A DNA stretch of 64,000 nucleotides from Symbiodinium natans (Eukaryota > Sar > Dinophyceae > Suessiales > Symbiodiniaceae). This document shows, in pieces, positions 34,917-46,164 of the stretch. The position numbers were made by a program, and so were the translations under genes. A model generated the notes under the pieces. That model saw nothing but the letters and a program-made list of their open reading frames with translations, searched no databases and was not told the origin of the DNA. Position 1 is the first letter of the stretch. Each line of letters begins with the position of its first letter. Location: assembly GCA_905221605.1 (NCBI GenBank), contig CAJNDS010002086.1, forward strand, positions 302,001 through 366,000, given 5' to 3'.

Positions 34917-35055
34917 GCGGTTAGGGTTTGGGGTTTAGGGTTTAGGGTTTAGGATTTAGGGTTTAGGGTTTAGGGTTTAGGGTATATAGGCATTTCTCAA
35001 AGGAGTCCGGATGCAAAAGGGTTTAGGGTTTGGGGTTTAGGGTTCAGGGTTTAGT
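34917..35055. repeat. Paired (TTTAGGG)n arrays separated by motif R3
   Basis: Two G-strand runs are separated by about 35 bases ending GGAGTCCGGATGCAAAAGGG. Nearly the same words separate two arrays at 2815-2830. Confidence 0.8.
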
Positions 35056-35282
35056 AAGTTGGGTTTAGGGACGTCTCGTGCTGTGATCGGGCTGCAGCTC
35101 CCCGAGTCAAAAAGGACGTCGGGTTAGAGTTTTGGGGTCTTCGGATGTGTGCCAATTTGCCAAAACATCTTTCTGCGGTTTCAGGTTGGCCTTTGCTAGA
35201 TGCCCGTTGGATCTGATGTGCCAGAGTCCCTGGAGGTTTGCTGTTTGCCGCTTCCGTTGGGGATTTACGAGAATAGGGCATA

Positions 35283-35372
35283 GGGGGCCCCCAATCTTGA
35301 TCCCCAAATAGTAGGATACCCTTACAACAAGGACCCCAACAAGGTACCCCTAATTTCGGAAACCCCTAATGA
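35283..35372. mobile_element. Dispersed element family I, copy 2
   Basis: Counterpart of 21731-21830: CCCCAAATAGTAGGATACCC, GGACCCCAACAAGG and TACCCCTAA. It starts with a GGGGGCCCCC palindrome. Confidence 0.55.
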
Positions 35373-35907
35373 GGGTTTAGGGTTTAGGGTTTAGGGTTTA
35401 GGGTTTAGGGTTTAGGGTTTCGGCAAGCGACTTGAAGCTCTGGGGTTGGGGGTTCACGTGCCTTAACAGAGCTTCAGCCACTTCATCCGAAACCCAAAAT
35501 GCAAGATCGCCGCAGGCTACGTTTTGTTCGGCTGCCGGTTCTTGTTTTCGGCGGCTCGTTTTTGTGCAAAGGGGGATTGCTGAGCTCCAAAGTCATCAGT
35601 CCCGTACTTGGTGCTTGTCGTGTTTGTGGGTCCATGACGGACACCTCGACTGCTCTAATCACGTTCTGTGTGGTTCGTTTGCTGGGTTCAACCTGCTCGC
35701 CATGATGGGCATGTGTCTTAGCACTCGCCAACAAGGGACTGTGTCGGAACTTGGAGTTGTACCGCGGAATCAGGGTGTGCAGACGGATCTAGAACCCCGT
35801 TCTGTGCAGGGTTCTTTTAAGGTTTAGGCCCTCTCAACCCCGAGACACTAAGACGCTTTGGAAGTAAGTGCGCGCTTGTCCGGGGTCTTCCTGGGCGAAA
35901 AAGAAGC

Positions 35908-36027
35908 CTTATCCTTGGGGACGAAATGAACCCTAAAATTGAGGTCATATACCCTGAGTACTATAATTCCTATTCAGGTCTATGAACCATAAACCCTTTT
36001 AGGGTTCATGTAGTCGCTAAGGATAGC
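35908..36027. mobile_element. TIR element family C, copy 2
   Basis: ATCCTTGGGGACGAAATGAA at the left is mirrored by TTCATGTAGTCGCTAAGGAT at the right, with CCCTAAAA and its complement inside each arm. The centre has TACTATAATTCCTATT. Confidence 0.85.
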
Positions 36028-36144
36028 CAAAGAGGGCTCCAGAGGCCTGTAGCTCATCGGCTAAGGCTCCTGGATTGCATCTCTGAGTGCTACAACGCTG
36101 AGTCAACCTGTGCCGGTTCTAATGGCGCCTTTGATGGATCTGAT

Positions 36145-36233
36145 CCCTAGAGCTCCAAATAGCCCAAGGTAGGTATTATTTATAGACTTTAGACCCCAAT
36201 GTAGGTATCACTTGTATACTTGGAGCCCTAGGG
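36145..36233. mobile_element. 89-bp TIR element family L, copy 1
   Basis: CCCTAGAGCTCCAAATAGCC to TACTTGGAGCCCTAGGG. GAT flanks both sides (3-bp target duplication). Two more copies (56032, 62498) have the same length within 2 bp and also 3-bp duplications. Confidence 0.9.
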
Positions 36234-37454
36234 GATCTTCATGTCCTCGTGATCATGCACCAAGTTTGACGGATGTGAGGTATTGGGCGTACGCTGAAGC
36301 TTTGCTTTCAACCTGCACGTAAACCCCCCGCAGTAACTAACACTAAAGCGCTCTGAAGCAGGCCAGGAGCGGATGTCTGCACACACCTTGTAGGGGTGGC
36401 ACTGCTCGTTTATTGAAGACAATGCTCCGCAATCTTGCAGACTGCATAAAGCCGTGACTCTAAAGCCCCGAACGTCCCAACCCCTCGCCCCCGCCCTCCG
36501 ATCTACATACTTCAGCCACCTCAACCGAGCCTCAACCTCGAATTCTACCACCCTCAAACCCTAAATCTGGAATTCCACCCTAAAACCCTAAATCCTAAAC
36601 CCTAAACCCTAACCCTAAACCCTAAACCCTGAAAGTGCGTCGCATCCCTGTCCCAGGCAGTCCTCACCGGTGGGCTCATTGCCTCGCAATGCCTCCGCGC
36701 CTCGGGTTGCGATAGATTCCAGGCTTGCATGGGTTAAGGGTTCAGGGTTTAGGGTTTAAGGGTTTAGGGTTTAGGCTTTAGGCTTTAGGCTTTATAGGGT
36801 TTAGGGTTTTGACTGCTCAAGTCCGAATGCACAAAAGGGGTTAGGTTTCGGGGAGGCGCTCCGGATCAAGCGCGCAGTTTGGCGTTTGGAGGTTGGTGTT
36901 TAGAGGTTCATGAAGCATTGTACCTGTGCTTCAGCCTCCAGACGCGGGAAGGGCCAACCCCTCCCCACCCACACCCTGAGGCAAGAGTGAGAACTGTGTT
37001 TCGTAGCTTCGGGTAACTGAATCGGGCTCACGGCATTGCAGTATGTTGGGCGTTTTAGGCTTCTGCTTTGGTGGTACTCTTGTTTGTTCACGAGGTCCAA
37101 CAGGCTGAAGCCTCCAGAATGTGCATGTCACTGCATGTCACTTGATATATTGGAAGCCAAGTGCTCGCCTAGCGTCCCGAGGCCGAGAGGAGGATTGAAA
37201 TGAGTCGTGCTTCTTTGTCTTTCTCAATCAGGGTGGAACTCTTGGGCCGTAAACATGTACATGAAGCCACAGAAGCTCAGGCTACTCCATGGGGACCATT
37301 TCTCTGGAGCAGTTGCGCGCAAACTCCGTTCTCGCCTCTTGGCGAACTGCTGTTGGTTGATAGAGTTGGAGGGAGCGGGAGTGGCATGTGTACTTGAACA
37401 TAGAGTTGTTTTTGACTCTGACAGGGCTCTTGCGTACATATAAACACACACATT

Positions 37455-37485
37455 TATATATATATATATATGTATATATATAGTG
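37455..37485. repeat. (TA)n microsatellite
   Basis: Two TATATATA tracts separated by TG. Confidence 0.9.
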
Positions 37486-37624
37486 GGTAAAAATGCACTA
37501 ACCTTAACATTTCCCGGGCTTCCGTAGAGCACCCTTCAAGCCCGGGATGTCTCAGACTGTCAGGGAAGGTGGATGGCTGGCCAGAGTTCCGTCAAACGCT
37601 TCGTATTGTTTGATTGTCCCCGGC

Positions 37625-37729
37625 TTGGGATGTTCCCCCTTCTACTAGCAGTCCTTAATAGGGATTAGAGGTATCCCCGTATTTGAGAATCCCTATTCAG
37701 GACTGTTAGTACAAGGAGGAACATCCCAA
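37625..37729. mobile_element. 105-bp TIR element family F, copy 2
   Basis: TTGGGATGTTCCCCCTTCTA to AGGAGGAACATCCCAA, with the internal pair AGTCCTTAATAGGGATT and AATCCCTATTCAGGACT. TCCCCGGC and TCCCCGAC flank the element, a 7 of 8 match that may be a target duplication. Confidence 0.85.
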
Positions 37730-37765
37730 TCCCCGACGTGCAAGATGCCATGCCCCCCTTGCATG

Positions 37766-37846
37766 ACCCTAAACCCTAAACCCTAAACCCTAAACCCTAA
37801 ACCCTAAACCCTAAACCCTAAACCCTAAACCCTAAACCCTAAACCC
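37766..37846. repeat. Interstitial (CCCTAAA)n array
   Basis: About 11-12 perfect units, followed closely by a short (GT)n tract at 37892-37912. Confidence 0.95.
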
Positions 37847-38387
37847 TCTTGTGTTGTCCGGTATGCGACCTTGCTGTCTTAGCCGTTTGCATCTGTGTGT
37901 GTGTGTGTGTGCGCGCCTGCTTCTGCTGGTGTGGGCCTGCGCGGATGCCTGAAAAGGCGCAACCTTCACGAGCCAGAATTCATGATGGCATCCAAGACCT
38001 CAGCCCTAAAGTCCCTAAACCTGTAACCCTAATTATAAACCCTGAAACCTGAACCCTAAACCCTAAACACCCTAAACCCTGAAACCTGAGCCCTAAACCC
38101 TAGACTGAACCCTAGATTCACAGACCCATCATTGAGCCTTTGCTGGAATGCCAATGCCAATCCTTGCGCCCTAAAAGCAACAAATCCTGCACTCTACGGA
38201 CCAAAGAAGTTTGGACTAATGGGTCGGGTGAGAGTCTTGCAGCACCACCCAGGGGCTTGGAGAATCAATCAGAAAGCAAGCCTGCAACCGAGATCAGAAC
38301 AAAAAGCCGAGCCACTAGGAGCTTTGAGAATCAAGGACAAGGCCCTAAACCCTAAACCGTAAACCCTAAACCCTAAACCCTAAACCC

Positions 38388-38403
38388 GGAGTGAAAAAAA
38401 AAA
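38388..38403 (+). repeat. Motif R2, copy 2: truncated A-tailed insert in a telomere array
   Basis: Only GGAGTG plus ten A residues separates two CCCTAAA runs. The same 3' end is present at 21983-22016 with a longer body. Confidence 0.65.
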
Positions 38404-38924
38404 CCCTAAACCCTAAACCGACTTCGGGAATCAAGGCAAGCTGCCCCCATGTGACAAGCAAACTCCCGTCAACCGGGTGAGTTTCAGAAATTGCAGGGCA
38501 TGCTTTCGATATCCGTTTTCTGAGTGTGTTGATGTTCATGTCAGGTATGGAGCAAGAAGAGTTCTTTGTGCCAACTTTTTTTAACCTTACGACTCAAGAC
38601 TTTTGCCGGGAACTCAACATGGAGTGGGCGGTTTCTTGGAACGGGCAGCGCCAGCGAAACTCTAGAATCGAAGGCTGAAGGATGGAGGCTAAGCCCTAAA
38701 CCCTAAACCCTAAACGCCCAGCCCTTGACTCATGGGTGATGTCATGAGTCAGGTTAAAGAGATTAAGTTTGCTCAGACAGGACCCTTGAGCACAACGGAA
38801 GGATGGATATTTTTCGCTGCAATGAGACATCCTATAAAGCTGGTGATTGGGCGGCAATCCGAAAGTGCTGCTTGCAAACTTCCTTCTGCTGACCCTGCGC
38901 ATTCTTTCAGCCTGCAGCCTCATG

Positions 38925-39010
38925 GTTTAGGGTTTAGGGTTTCGGGTTTAGGGTTTCGGGTTTAGGGTTTAGGGTTTCGGGTTTAGGGTTTAGGGTTTCG
39001 GTTTTAGGAT
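38925..39010. repeat. Variant array alternating TTTAGGG and TTTCGGG
   Basis: TTTCGGG units recur with a regular two- or three-unit period, giving a higher-order repeat. Confidence 0.9.
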
Positions 39011-39144
39011 GCAGTGCAAACTTCACCACTGCGCCCATGACTCTTTCCCCGGAGGCCTTCCAAACAAACCACAGCCTTAAGGCACAAGAGAGGTTTAAAT
39101 GTCGACTGCAGACACGACCAGGAGAGTAGTCGACCCCTCACAAG

Positions 39145-39225
39145 GTGTACTTTTAATTACTAATAGTAGTCCCTTTGTAATTATGGTCCCCCAAAACCCT
39201 GTTCTAACTAGTAAGGCCCCTATTT
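39145..39225. mobile_element. Dispersed element family O, copy 2
   Basis: Counterpart of 30955-31075: AATTACTAATAGTAG, GTCCCTTTGTAATTA, CCCCCAAAACCC and AGTAAGGCCCC. Confidence 0.5.
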
Positions 39226-39361
39226 TGCGGCTTTCTGGGCTAGGGTTTAAGGGGTGGGTTGAGGATAACCCTAAACCCTAAACCCTAAACCCGAAACCCT
39301 CGACCTTCGTTGGGTGCCGGCAAGTGCCGCCACTACGGAGCCTGGACACCTGAAGTGTGAG

Positions 39362-39478
39362 TTCCTTAGCGACTACATGAGCCCTAAAAGGGTTTATGGT
39401 TCATAGACCTTAATAGAAATTATCGTACTCAGGGTATATGACCCCAATTTTAGGGTTCATTTCGTCCCCAAGGTTGAG
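39362..39478. mobile_element. TIR element family C, copy 3
   Basis: Inverted relative to 35908: CCTTAGCGACTACATGAGCC at the left, TTCATTTCGTCCCCAAGG at the right. Confidence 0.85.
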
Positions 39479-39698
39479 CTCATCCTACCAACTTTTCCGT
39501 GCATCTCTTTCCCATGTGGTCAGTTCTCTAAATTAGGGTCCCTGTTTGGGGCACCCTAAATAATTATAGGGGCCGCCTTATCATAAGGCCCTTAAACGGG
39601 ACCAGAACCAGAGAAGCTACAATGTTTTTTTCCGTGCAAATTCCGTTTTTCAGAGTTCCGAGTGGCCAATCTGACTTCCATATCCCTCCCTGCACTTC

Positions 39699-39836
39699 CT
39701 TGGATGCCCAGTAGTACCCTTATTCCCTTTTTTTTTTTTGGGGGGGGGGGGGGGGTGGTTTAGGTTCCCTTATAAACCCCTTTAAGCAAAAAAACAAAAG
39801 CACCCTTTTTATGCCTTGGATAACTGGGCAGCCTAG
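39699..39836. mobile_element. TIR element family J, copy 1
   Basis: CTTGGATGCCCAGTAGTACC to ACTGGGCAGCCTAG, flanked by CTTC on both sides (39695-39698, 39837-39840). Its interior has grown a T12/G17 run absent from copy 2 at 44990. Confidence 0.9.
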
Positions 39837-40296
39837 CTTCATGAAGCCAAACAAACTGCGAACTCTACTCTACATCGATCTGTTCCACGGAAAGGAGCCC
39901 AACGCCCCAAAGCACTTGTCCTCAGGCTGCCACCGTGTCTGGGGCAGGCCTGGGCGAGTTGACCTCCCGCCTGATTTCTAAGTTAGAAGCGTTTTTTGTG
40001 TGCGAGTTCGGGATGGGGGAGGGTCCTCCCATGGTGCGAGGTACTGCTTTAAGTTGGATCCAGGCGAATGGGGTTGCGTGTGGGGCGTTCTGTTCGCCAC
40101 AACTCAAAATACTTGAACATGCTTCCGGAGATTCTCCCAGTTCTGCTAAACTTGCATTGGGCAAACCCTAAACCCTAGCCCCAAACTCTACAGGGTCGCC
40201 GCATAGCTGCTCATAGCTCCACTCCGCTGCAGGCATCGCCACGAACGTGGCTTCGTGGCGGCATTGGACCACGCAGGTTTCCACCTCTGCAGGTCG

Positions 40297-40372
40297 TCTA
40301 AACCCTAAACCCTAAACCCTAAACCCTAAACCCTAAACCCTAAACCCTAAACCCTAAACCCTAAACCCTAAA
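40297..40372. repeat. Interstitial (CCCTAAA)n array
   Basis: Eleven perfect units. Confidence 0.95.
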
Positions 40373-40473
40373 CCTCTTGCAACCGCCCTGACTCTTGCAA
40401 CTCCAGTACTTAATGGTCAAGCCTGGACTTTGAGCCCCTTATGAGGAGCCCTGGGTCTCTTTAAAGGTATCCA

Positions 40474-40593
40474 TATCCTTGGGGACCAAATGAACCCTAA
40501 AATTGGGGTAATTTATACCCATTACTACTATAATTCCTATTAAGGTATATGAACCATAAGCCCTTTTAGGGTTCATTTCGTCCCCAAGGATGA
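40474..40593. mobile_element. TIR element family C, copy 4
   Basis: ATCCTTGGGGACCAAATGAA to TTCATTTCGTCCCCAAGGAT, the best-conserved inverted pair of the family. Confidence 0.9.
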
Positions 40594-40796
40594 GCTTATC
40601 CCTGAAGAATCTGGGTCTGCAGGCCATGCGGCTGAGTTTATCGTAGTTTCGTGGTATGAAGCCTCAGGACCCCCCTGAATGTTGCAGTCATTGAAGGGAG
40701 CCTCGAAACCGCTGAAGCACCTCTCTGATCAAAAGCAGCCCTTGCGGAATTTCCGAGTTCTTTCGTTCATCAAGGAATGGGGGGGGGGGGGGGGCC

Positions 40797-40865
40797 TAAA
40801 CCCCAAACCCTAAACCTAAACCCTAAACCCTAAACCCTAAACCCTAAACCCTAAACCCTAAACCC
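40797..40865. repeat. Interstitial (CCCTAAA)n array after a poly-G run
   Basis: About nine units preceded by ~16 G residues, mirroring the poly-C/array junction at 21904. Confidence 0.9.
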
Positions 40866-42617
40866 CTGCATCCCCTGTAGAAGCTAAGGTCTGCATCGGG
40901 CTGCACCTGCCCTTCGTCAGTTGTGCCCTGCCCCTTGGTGAGCTGGGCCTTCATCCAAGCCTAAGCTACACAGTGGTGAGAGCCTCGTTGGTCCTACTGG
41001 CTCAGAGATCCAGAAGACACAATAACTCCTCGTTTCATCCAGTAAGTCTCGTGAAATCCGTGAAGAAATGCTTTCGTCGTGGACTTTTCTGCTCTGTACT
41101 GCTTCGGGGTTGAGAGTGAATGGCTTGAAGTCAGGGGTGCACGAGAAGCCTAGGTTCTTGATTTGTCAAGCTTTCTGAGTTCATTTTGTGGATTCATGGA
41201 ACTTGTGGGACTGTGCAGTGAAAAACCACGCCACTTTGACGGTTCATGAGCAGCCCTGAGCTTGTCAACTCGCCACGATGTGAAAATACTGAGCATGTTC
41301 AGGCTGACCTGCACTGCCAGCAATCTCGCCGGTTTGTGGGCCTATGAGGCCTGGGTCGTCCTACTTCTCCTGGAGACAGGGGTGCCGCCAACGTGATAGT
41401 CGGGGTCGAAGGTGTCCCCAAAGTGACCTTGCTCACGTTGAGCGTGGGCTGGGAGCGGCTTTTCTGGCCCTAGAATGCTGCGTTATACTCTTGAGCCAAA
41501 CCCCTCAACTGCTGAACTCGTTGGGGCTTGTGTGAGTAGCTTGGGCACGACAAAGGAGTAGTAGGGCTTGGATATCGGGGTTCAGGTGTAAAAAGCCTTC
41601 GGGACAACCGTCGAGGGGCTTTCTTCGAGTTGTCGAGCCGGAGTGGGGAAGCCCGGAAGCTCAAAACTTAAAGCCCGAAGTTGCAGAAGCTCTCAGATGC
41701 ATGTCTGTCCTCAGTCCCGAGAGCCATAACACCTTTGTGAGTGTGGAACCCTAAACCCTAAACCCTAAACCCTAAACCCTAAACCCTAAACCCCGCAACA
41801 ATTGGACTGAGCCTGTGCAGGCCTGGCGAGCCGGACAGCAGGATGCGCTGGAGGACCTCAGCGGTCGAAAGTACTATAGGGGGGGTTTAGGGTTTAGGGT
41901 TTAGGGTTTAGGGTTTAGGGGCTGCCGGAGGTATATGGCGGTTTCTTTGCAGAGGCACGTGCTTGCAGGTTGGCGATTTGACTTGAGAACCAAATTTGCA
42001 GCTTGCAAAGAACTCGGGGCTCGGCTCCATATTCCCCTGGGACACTAGACAATCTCTCGCGTGCCACCACCGCGTCGAGGGATAGGAGGAGGTGCAGCTC
42101 TCGAACCCCGGGAGCCCAAGCATCAGTTCCCAAGGCTTCAGGTTCCGAAAACATTGACCCTGTTAGGGTTTAGGGTTTAGGGTTTTGGGTTTAGGGTTTA
42201 GGGTTTAGGGTTTAGGGGGTTACTGCGAGTCCTGCGACTCGAGGACAAGTTGCTGGCGCTGGCTCGGGATGTCTTCGGGGTCGGACCTGGGTCTGGTTCT
42301 CAGATCGTGCAAATGGTATTGCAAGCCGTCTGCTTGTTTCTCTCGGTTTGTTGATGTGCTGTTGAAAAGGTTCTGAGTTGTGTCAGAGTGTTCGAGTCTT
42401 AGGCTTATGGACTTATGGTGCACTCAAGCTGCATGTCGTGGTTTTAGCCCTACCGTTCCCTCCTGCCTAGGGTTCTGTTTCCCTCTCCGTTCCTTCTTGT
42501 TGCTCTCTCGTTCATTGTTTCCCCAGCCATACACCCTAAACCCTAAACTCTAAGTTGTTGAGAACATCGCAATGCGATCTTTTGCTTCAGAGACGACAGT
42601 CGGACACCTTGCATCCC

Positions 42618-42657
42618 GGCAGTGTGGTTTGTGAGGCTGCTAGGCAGGTGGCAAAAG
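42618..42657 (+). repeat. Motif R1, copy 3
   Basis: GCAGTGTGGTTTG then GGCTGCTAGGCAGGTGGCAA and AAG, followed by CTCTAAACCC and a CCCTAAA array. Confidence 0.6.
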
Positions 42658-42806
42658 ACTCTAAACCCTAAACCCTAAACCCTAAACCCTAAACCCTAAA
42701 CCTTGAGGCAGAAACCGTAAACCCTAAACCCTAAACCCCTGGCCGCAGGCATTCACAACGAAGCTTAGACCGACGCTGGCGCGCAACGACCTCAGCCGGG
42801 CGGACG

Positions 42807-43330
42807 TTTGGGGACGACACGAACCCTAAAATTGGGAGGTTATATACCCTCTACTACTGTAATTCATATTAAGGTAGCATATATGGAAAATAATACAGAA
42901 AAAGTAAAATATACCCTCTGCTACTGTAATTCATATTAAGCTTAGTAGTAGAGTAGGTAACCTTTAACCTTTTTGGCGCCAGTCCTCCTCTCAGGACTCA
43001 GAGTCAGAAGATTCCTTGAAGGGCTCATTGTTCCCAGAGTTCGCATCCTTAAGTACAATTATCGAATCCCTCCTCATCCGTCGTTGCCTCTTCTCCCGGG
43101 CTTTCCGCCTGACTTCTGAATCCTTAATTTGTAGCATGTCTCACGCTCGACGCCGGGGACTTGCTGTGCACACGTCGCGCTTTAACCTTTTTGGGTTAAT
43201 ACATTCCCCTGATATTCCCAAAGGTTAACCTTTAAAACCCCTAGGTACTGGACAACTGGGTATACCCTCTACTACTGTAATTCATATTAAGGTAGGAGGA
43301 CCATGAACCCATGTAGAGTTCAATGTGGAA
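42807..43330. mobile_element. Nested stack: family C element interrupted by family B copy 4
   Basis: Family C arms (GGACGACACGAACCCTAAAA at the left, CCATGAACCC near the right) enclose three copies of a TACCCTCTACTACTGTAATT segment. The last two are separated by family B, which runs from CTTAGTAGTAGAG at 42941 to GGTACTGGACAACT at 43256. The B element is itself split by ~204 bases at about 42977-43180. Confidence 0.8.
42991..43137 (-). CDS. Small 48-residue ORF in a DNA segment inserted in an element
   Basis: The inserted segment carries a minus-strand ATG-to-TGA frame with a strongly basic first half (RRKAREKRQRRMRRD) and an acidic Ser-rich end (ESSDSES). This composition is more protein-like than most frames here. 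The segment is bounded by a 14-bp direct repeat of element sequence. It could be a captured gene fragment; no family is recognised. Confidence 0.2.
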   Translation of the reverse strand: MLQIKDSEVRRKAREKRQRRMRRDSIIVLKDANSGNNEPFKESSDSES

Positions 43331-43952
43331 AGGTCTTGTGTTGACAAGGAGTTTGCTGCAATCTCAGGGCCTGCTATGGGTTTCTCGTGTGGGCTCCCGG
43401 GGTTGTAGAGGAACCGCCTCCCAGAACCCGTCTTCTTATTGCTACAAATACTACTAATTAATTGCTTAAGAACCCACAAAAAATGAAACAAATAGTCCTT
43501 ATAAGGGTAATATGGGGATTATTATTCTTTTGGGGTTCTGAAGCAAATCGTAGAATAGTGACTCCTGCTCGCCACGGGCCTTCGGATTCCAATCTGTCCT
43601 GCGTTGATGCCTTGTGCATCGCCAAACCCATGCAGCTGAATTCAATTGCTGTCCGTCTGCATGTTCATTCCTGAGCCTATTTTTGAAAAGTTGAGGCTGC
43701 AGCTCACAACAATGAGGAAGCCCCGACGAAGAGAAAAAAAAGCTAAGTTAAACGCAAACGAGGGAAGAAGCCCGTAAAGCGATCATCCTAAAATCGACGA
43801 TCTGCAAGCCCTAAACCCTAAACCCTAAACCCCTGGATTCTCGACGAGGTGTTGGCGCGGATGGCTCACCCAGACAAGAACCGCAGGGCTGATGCAAAGA
43901 CGACCTTTGCATTGCTGCGGCTCTGTAAGGAGGCAGGGGAAGGGGACCTTAT

Positions 43953-44052
43953 CTTACTGGCTCAAAACCCAACTTTTCAACTTTTGGGCTTCTTATAAGG
44001 TAGTTTATTCTGAAAGTTTCAACTTTTATTTCCTGGGTTTTGGGCCAGTAAG
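43953..44052. mobile_element. 100-bp TIR element with CTTACTGGC ends
   Basis: CTTACTGGCTCAAAACCCA to GGGTTTTGGGCCAGTAAG, flanked by TTAT on both sides (4-bp target duplication). Confidence 0.85.
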
Positions 44053-44170
44053 TTATAGGGACCACATTGAACCCCCAAAAGGGTTTATGTGGGGAATATG
44101 CATCTAGTAGGAATTATTAGTATATTCTAGGGGCTCGGAAAAGGAGGCAGCTGGGGAAGAGGACCTTATA

Positions 44171-44232
44171 GCTTAGCAGTAGAGTAGGTAACCTTGAACC
44201 TTTTTTTTGGGTATTCTAATCCCAAGAACTAA
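44171..44232. mobile_element. Family B element, copy 5, internally deleted
   Basis: CTTAGCAGTAGAGTAGGTAA then CCTTGAACC, jumping to AATCCCAAGAACTAAG: 62 bp instead of 102. The preceding ~30 bases (AAGGAGGCAG and GACCTTAT) also occur before the element at 43953, so the flank was duplicated. Confidence 0.75.
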
Positions 44233-44505
44233 GGTAGGGACCACATGAACCCTAAAAGGGTTTTTGGCCCCATATATCTTTGTAGGAATTATAGTGGAAT
44301 AGGGTATATAACCCCCCATGTATAGCTTGGTAGTAGAGTAGGTAACCTTTCAACCTTTTTTGGGTATGCTAATCCCAATAAAATCCCAAAGGTTAACCTT
44401 TAATTCCCCCAGGTTACTGGACAACTAAGATGGGGACATGAACACTAAAAGGATGTCAGGGTATACCCCCCCCCCCCATTTTAGAGTTCATGTCGTTCCC
44501 AAGGG
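44233..44505. mobile_element. Family C element with family B copy 6 nested inside
   Basis: The C arms (GGGACCACATGAACCCTAAA and GAGTTCATGTCGTTCCCAAG) enclose family B at 44326-44429 (CTTGGTAGTAGAG to CAACTAAG). B therefore inserted after C. A C-run of about 14 lies in the right part of C. Confidence 0.8.
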
Positions 44506-44989
44506 AGTGGTGGTTTCGGGGTGATGTGCAGACTTTTTGTTTTTCGGTTTTAGGGGTAGTTGCGATAGTCGCTGGGTGCGGTGCGCGAAGTAGGTATGGG
44601 GGTTCTGGGTTGCAGCCACGGAGAGGCTGTAGCTTGCATTCCTAAATCTTCCCAGACCGTGAGCAAGCTTGTGGTCTCTTCTGATCCTGTGTTGGAGAGT
44701 ACAGACTCAAGGCCGAGGGAACCGTTCATCTGCCGTTCCAACCCCAAGCAATCCGACTTCCCAGCGCCCTACAGCAACCTACAGCGCGAAGCCTCAACGC
44801 TTTCTCATTCTGTTTCCCCGACTCGTTGCCCGGCAGCTCCGCCGTTACCCTAAACCCTAAACCCTAAACCCTAGTGGTGAGGTGCTGGAGATGCGTTCTG
44901 AAGGCAGCAGAGCTCGAGCGCCAGCTCTGCCACTCTGCTTGTGAGGGGTTGGTTCCGCAGCTGGGGGCACTTGCGACTGAGACGTTGTT

Positions 44990-45105
44990 CTAGGATGCCC
45001 AGTAGTACCCTTATTCCCTTTTTTGGGGGGGTTTTAGGTTCCCTTATAAACCCCTTTAAGCAAAAAAGGGCACCCTTTTCAAGCCTGGGTTACTGGGCAG
45101 CCTAG
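44990..45105. mobile_element. TIR element family J, copy 2
   Basis: CTAGGATGCCCAGTAGTACC to TACTGGGCAGCCTAG. 116 bp; shorter than copy 1 only because its internal T/G run is shorter. Confidence 0.9.
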
Positions 45106-46160
45106 TTAGTGTTCCATGCCGCTTGATAGTGTGTTTGCTGAGAACCGAAGCAGAGAGACGGCAGGATCTCAGCTCAGACATGTGCTCAGAAGCGCCTGCA
45201 GCTTCATAGAGATCAGGGGCTTGGGTGAGGTTAAGCCCAGCTTGCACGGGGGTTGGCTTGATCCTTGAGAAGTGTACTGGGGAGGGGCAAGGGGTCGGGA
45301 ATGGATTACACTTTGACTTTTGCAAACGCAAGCCGATCGGCGTCCACAACGGGGTCTGGCACTTCGGAACAGGATCCGGTGCTGATGGATGAAACGCCCG
45401 ATGGCCGGGGTACGGATCCAAGCAGCCAAATCATCACCGGATGGCGCAAGTGGCCCTTTAGAAAGAGCTTGGGCCTGCGTTGTTGATGACACGCTTCCGT
45501 CACAAGAGAGCAAACACAACTCAACTCTCAACCTCTCCGGGCGAAAACTGCGACGTGCACCTATCCACACCAACACTCCCGAAACCTTCAACCTAGCAAA
45601 GGCCTGAACACGCCTGCGCGCAACCTCGAAGCCCTGCAGCGGAATGTAACCCTTTACCCTAAACCCTAAACTTCTAAACCTCTTAACCCAGTCTTTGAAG
45701 TCAGCCTCATTCATCCCGAAGTTGTTGCCCTGCAGTGTTGCTGGTCTGCCTGGCGGGTGGCAAAACATCCTTTAACCCTTAAAACCCTGAAAGCCTTGAA
45801 AGCCCTTAAAAACCCTGAAAGCCTTGAACGCCCTAAATCGTTTAAAGGCCCTAAACCCGTCAAAGCCCAGGTATGCGTCCTTTGTCAGCCTTTCCCAGCA
45901 GCTTCCCACTTGGTTGCGGGAAGCCTGCAGGGTGCGAACTTGAGGATCGGAACTCAGGGTTTCAGGTAAGGTTTAAGGTTTAGGGTTTAGGGTTTAGGGT
46001 TCAGGGTCACGTTTAGGGTTTAGGGCTAGGGTTTCGGGGCCTCGTAACTTTGATTCTGGGAAACCTGCCAAGTTGGCCTGCGTAGCAACAGGTAATTAAG
46101 GGTCAAACTGCTTGGGGGTTCCGAAGCCCTGACAATCTGACGGTAAAGCTGGGTTATGAT
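45106..46160. other. Gene-free stretch with the longest unassigned minus-strand frame
   Basis: A 199-codon minus-strand frame spans 45169-45768, but overlapping frames on both strands are also open and it runs through a degenerate array, so I do not call it. It also holds an imperfect ~27-bp repeat (ACCCTGAAAGCCTTGAA) at 45783-45830, motif R1 copy 4 at 45732-45766 and a TTTAGGG array near 45970-46040. Confidence 0.4.
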
Positions 46161-46164
46161 TGTC

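Larger units (their letters stand above)
33460..42800. other. Gene-poor stretch rich in arrays and TIR elements
   Basis: No protein domain is recognised on either strand. Content not listed separately is unique-looking spacer with short arrays (36585-36631, 38341-38385, 39268-39300, 41748-41791, 41885-41920) and a C-rich intergenic tract near 36470-36545. Confidence 0.4.

Noticed and set aside
45169-45768. 199-codon minus-strand frame
   Set aside because: No recognisable domain; opposite-strand frames are equally open, and it runs through a degenerate telomere array.
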